DNA from: Gallionella sp.
GTDB taxonomy: Bacteria > Pseudomonadota > Gammaproteobacteria > Burkholderiales > Gallionellaceae
Length of the DNA: 6,800 bases
Assembly (NCBI GenBank): GCA_025362155.1
Contig: JANYHX010000078.1
Coordinates: 1-6,800 of the forward strand
Direction of reading: 5' to 3'
Shown in pieces: positions 5,020 through 6,800 of this stretch (the stretch's first letter is position 1; every line of letters begins with the position of its first letter). Under the pieces are notes generated by a model, which was not told the DNA's origin, did not search any database, and saw nothing but the letters and a program-made list of their open reading frames with translations. A program made the position numbers and the translations under genes.

Positions 5020-6357
5020 ATGCCGATTACCACCTCCACCGAATTCGTCGCCTGGTTCCGTTCAGTCGCCCCATATATCAATGCGTTTCGCGGTCGCACT
5101 TTTGTGATCGCCTTCGGCGGCGAAGTGGTCGCGGACGGCAAGTTTGTTGAATTAACACATGACTTCAATCTGCTCGCCAGTCTCGGTATCCGGCTGGTGC
5201 TGGTACATGGTGCGCGCCCGCAGATTGAGCAGCATTTGGCGAAGAATAATCTTGAGGGTAGTTACCATCGTGGCGTCCGCCTCACCGATGCCGAGACCAT
5301 GCAATGCGTGAAGGAAGCGGTGGGTCGGGTGCGGGTGGAGATCGAAGCTTTGCTATCGATGGGGTTGGCGAATTCGCCCATGGCGAATGCTGACATCCGC
5401 GTCGCCGGCGGTAATTTTATTACTGCGCAACCCATAGGCATCATCAACGGCGTTGATTTAATGCACACCGGTAGCGTGCGCAAGGTCGATGTCGCGGCAT
5501 TAAAAGACCGCATGGAATTTGGCGAGGTGGTGCTGCTTTCGCCACTCGGCTATTCCCCCACAGGAGAAGTGTTCAATGTCACCTTGGAAGACGTCGCTAC
5601 CGCTACTGCGATTGCCCTGGATGCCGATAAGCTGGTATTTCTGATGGATACCGACGGGGTGCAGAACAAAAAAGGCAAGTTACTAAAAGAACTTACTATC
5701 GCCCAGGCACAGGAGGTGCTCGCTTCATTATCCTCAAAAGATGCAAAACGCACATTACCGGACGACGTGAGCTTATACCTGCCATGCGCAATACGCGCCT
5801 GCGAAGCGGGGGTCGCGCGCACCCACCTGATCAGCCGCCATACTGACGGTGCGGTGTTGCAGGAATTGTTCAGCGATGACGGCATCGGCAGCATGGTTGT
5901 GGAAAGCACGCTCAACACCTTGCGCGACGCCACCATCAAAGACGTTGGGGGGATATTGAAGCTGTTGCGTCCGCTGGAAGTTGAGGGAATTCTTGTGCGG
6001 CGTTCGCGCGAATTGCTGGAGCAGGAAATCGAACAATTTGTGGTGCTCGAACACGACCACCGTATCGTCGGCTGCGCCGCACTCTATCCGTTCCCTGACG
6101 AAGTTGCCGCTGAATTGGCTGGCCTCGCGGTGGAAACCCAAAGCCGCGATCGCGGTTACGGCGAAGCCATTCTCAATCACATGATCTCTCTCGCCAAAGC
6201 ACAAGGCATGAAAAAATTGTTCGTGCTCACTACCCGTGCCGAACATTGGTTTATTGAACGCGGCTTTGTTGAGAACGACATCTCCGCACTGCCAGCGCAG
6301 AAAAAGTCGCTGTATAACTTTCAGCGGAAGTCCAAGGTCTTTGTAAGAAAAATATGA
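5020..6357 (+). CDS. argA: Amino-acid N-acetyltransferase (N-acetylglutamate synthase)
   Basis: This 445-residue protein is essentially the length of E. coli ArgA (443). It transfers the acetyl group of acetyl-CoA to glutamate, the first step of arginine biosynthesis, in the cytoplasm. Residues about 25-290 form an amino-acid-kinase-like domain, with FGGEVV at 32-37, the LVHGARPQI segment at 61-69 and VFLMDTDGV at 206-214. In this family that domain binds the feedback inhibitor arginine rather than phosphorylating a substrate. Residues about 315-445 form the GNAT acetyltransferase domain, with the acetyl-CoA loop QSRDRGYG (374-381) and the conserved ending EHWFIERGF followed by LYNFQRKSKV. 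The ATG is preceded by GGGAG with a 6-nt gap. No frameshift or missing motif is seen, so the enzyme should be active. It stands alone rather than in an arg operon within this window. The shorter ArgA-like single-domain enzymes and ArgB are excluded by the two-domain architecture. Confidence 0.96.
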   Translation: MPITTSTEFVAWFRSVAPYINAFRGRTFVIAFGGEVVADGKFVELTHDFNLLASLGIRLVLVHGARPQIEQHLAKNNLEGSYHRGVRLTDAETMQCVKEAVGRVRVEIEALLSMGLANSPMANADIRVAGGNFITAQPIGIINGVDLMHTGSVRKVDVAALKDRMEFGEVVLLSPLGYSPTGEVFNVTLEDVATATAIALDADKLVFLMDTDGVQNKKGKLLKELTIAQAQEVLASLSSKDAKRTLPDDVSLYLPCAIRACEAGVARTHLISRHTDGAVLQELFSDDGIGSMVVESTLNTLRDATIKDVGGILKLLRPLEVEGILVRRSRELLEQEIEQFVVLEHDHRIVGCAALYPFPDEVAAELAGLAVETQSRDRGYGEAILNHMISLAKAQGMKKLFVLTTRAEHWFIERGFVENDISALPAQKKSLYNFQRKSKVFVRKI

Positions 6358-6361
6358 TGCA

Positions 6362-6393
6362 AGTGCAACGAAAGGTGGGGCTTTTGCTTCACT
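6362..6393 (+). terminator. Imperfect hairpin after argA, possible weak terminator
   Basis: Starting 4 bp after the argA stop, AGTG (6362-6365) pairs with CACT (6390-6393), and CGAAAG (6369-6374) pairs with CTTTTG (6381-6386, one G-T), with a small internal loop between. There is no downstream T-run, so termination would be weak or factor-dependent. Confidence 0.25.
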
Positions 6394-6433
6394 GGGACAG
6401 GCTCAGTTACCAACATTAAAATAAGGGGAAAGC

Positions 6434-6787
6434 ATGAAAAAATTATTTTTGGCAATCTGTTTACCATTACTTATCGTCGCTTGTTCAACGACTACTAAAG
6501 TAACCATCCCTCAAGATTCAAAGCTTTATGTCAATGATGATAAGGAACCTGTAATAGTAAAAACAGATGGGGAACTTACCACTCGCCCATTTTTCTGGAC
6601 CGCTATAGCGGGCATACCTTTCCGCCTGGAACAAAATAATAAAATAATAAATCAGGGTAAATTGAAAGCACGCTTCAGACCTGTCTCGATATTTTGGCCT
6701 CCTTACGCAATAATTTACTGGCCGGTAGGTTTTGCTCTAAGTGAATATGATCTGACCAAAGAGGTCCCGAATGATGATTCCCAATAA
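6434..6787 (+). CDS. Small uncharacterised lipoprotein
   Basis: I do not recognise the family. The 117-residue product starts with a typical lipoprotein signal: MKK, a hydrophobic core LFLAICLPLL, and a lipobox IVAC with the lipidated Cys at 17. Ser at +2 would favour export to the outer membrane by the E. coli rule. The mature part has a short strand-rich stretch (about 22-50), then RPFFWTAIAGIPFRL (51-65). It ends with an aromatic, hydrophobic segment at 84-102 (containing IFWPPYAIIYWPVGF) and an acidic tail. That late segment could be membrane-associated or a buried hairpin. The start is supported by AAGGGG 5 nt before the ATG. The gene is clearly richer in A+T than its neighbours: 21 G/C of 60 in 6481-6540 against 37 of 60 in argA at 6121-6180. 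This suggests a different origin. It is on the same strand as argA, 76 bp downstream. Confidence 0.82.
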   Translation: MKKLFLAICLPLLIVACSTTTKVTIPQDSKLYVNDDKEPVIVKTDGELTTRPFFWTAIAGIPFRLEQNNKIINQGKLKARFRPVSIFWPPYAIIYWPVGFALSEYDLTKEVPNDDSQ

Positions 6788-6800
6788 GTAAAACAGGTGG

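Noticed and set aside
5773..6246. - strand ORF of 157 residues inside argA
   Set aside because: It is antisense to the well-conserved acetyltransferase domain and lacks a start context or recognisable domain.
6394..6422. Promoter-like GGGACA-17-TAAAAT before the lipoprotein gene
   Set aside because: Transcription would begin near 6429, after the ribosome site at 6423-6428, so it would remove the Shine-Dalgarno that supports the ATG at 6434.

Overview
The window looks like ordinary chromosome of a moderately GC-rich proteobacterium. A classical two-domain N-acetylglutamate synthase (ArgA) next to a full-length bacterial HrpA helicase suggests a beta- or gammaproteobacterium. GC-rich palindromes of the type seen here make a betaproteobacterium (Nitrosomonadales-like) my first guess, but that is inference and not a taxonomic call.

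Layout. Bases 2-502 hold a ParD/ParE-type toxin-antitoxin pair on the + strand; the antitoxin is cut by the left edge. It converges on hrpA (513-4463, - strand), with only 10 bp between the two stop codons. hrpA fills more than half of the window. It starts from a TTG codon and shares a short divergent promoter region with a 61-residue tautomerase-family gene (4551-4736, + strand). The 283-bp gap 4737-5019 contains a nested palindrome, a decayed 52-bp copy of the tautomerase 3' end, and degenerate short repeats. argA follows (5020-6357), then a small AT-rich lipoprotein gene (6434-6787). Bases 6788-6800 show nothing.

The most unusual feature is inside hrpA. Three GC-rich palindromic sequences (3829-3864, 3054-3103, 1387-1486) sit in the reading frame. 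They encode low-complexity Pro/Gly/Arg/Glu segments at points where the helicase otherwise resembles its family, and none breaks the frame. Two of them are clearly the same repeat (33 of 36 bases identical). The largest has perfect 24-bp inverted arms. This resembles the known in-frame palindromic elements of Rickettsia, but in an essentially housekeeping RNA helicase of another bacterial group.

The genes do not form one pathway: a mobile-type stress module, RNA/ribosome quality control (HrpA), a small enzyme of unknown substrate, arginine biosynthesis (ArgA) and an uncharacterised envelope lipoprotein. I see no rRNA, tRNA, CRISPR array, transposase or phage gene, and no convincing multi-gene novel system.
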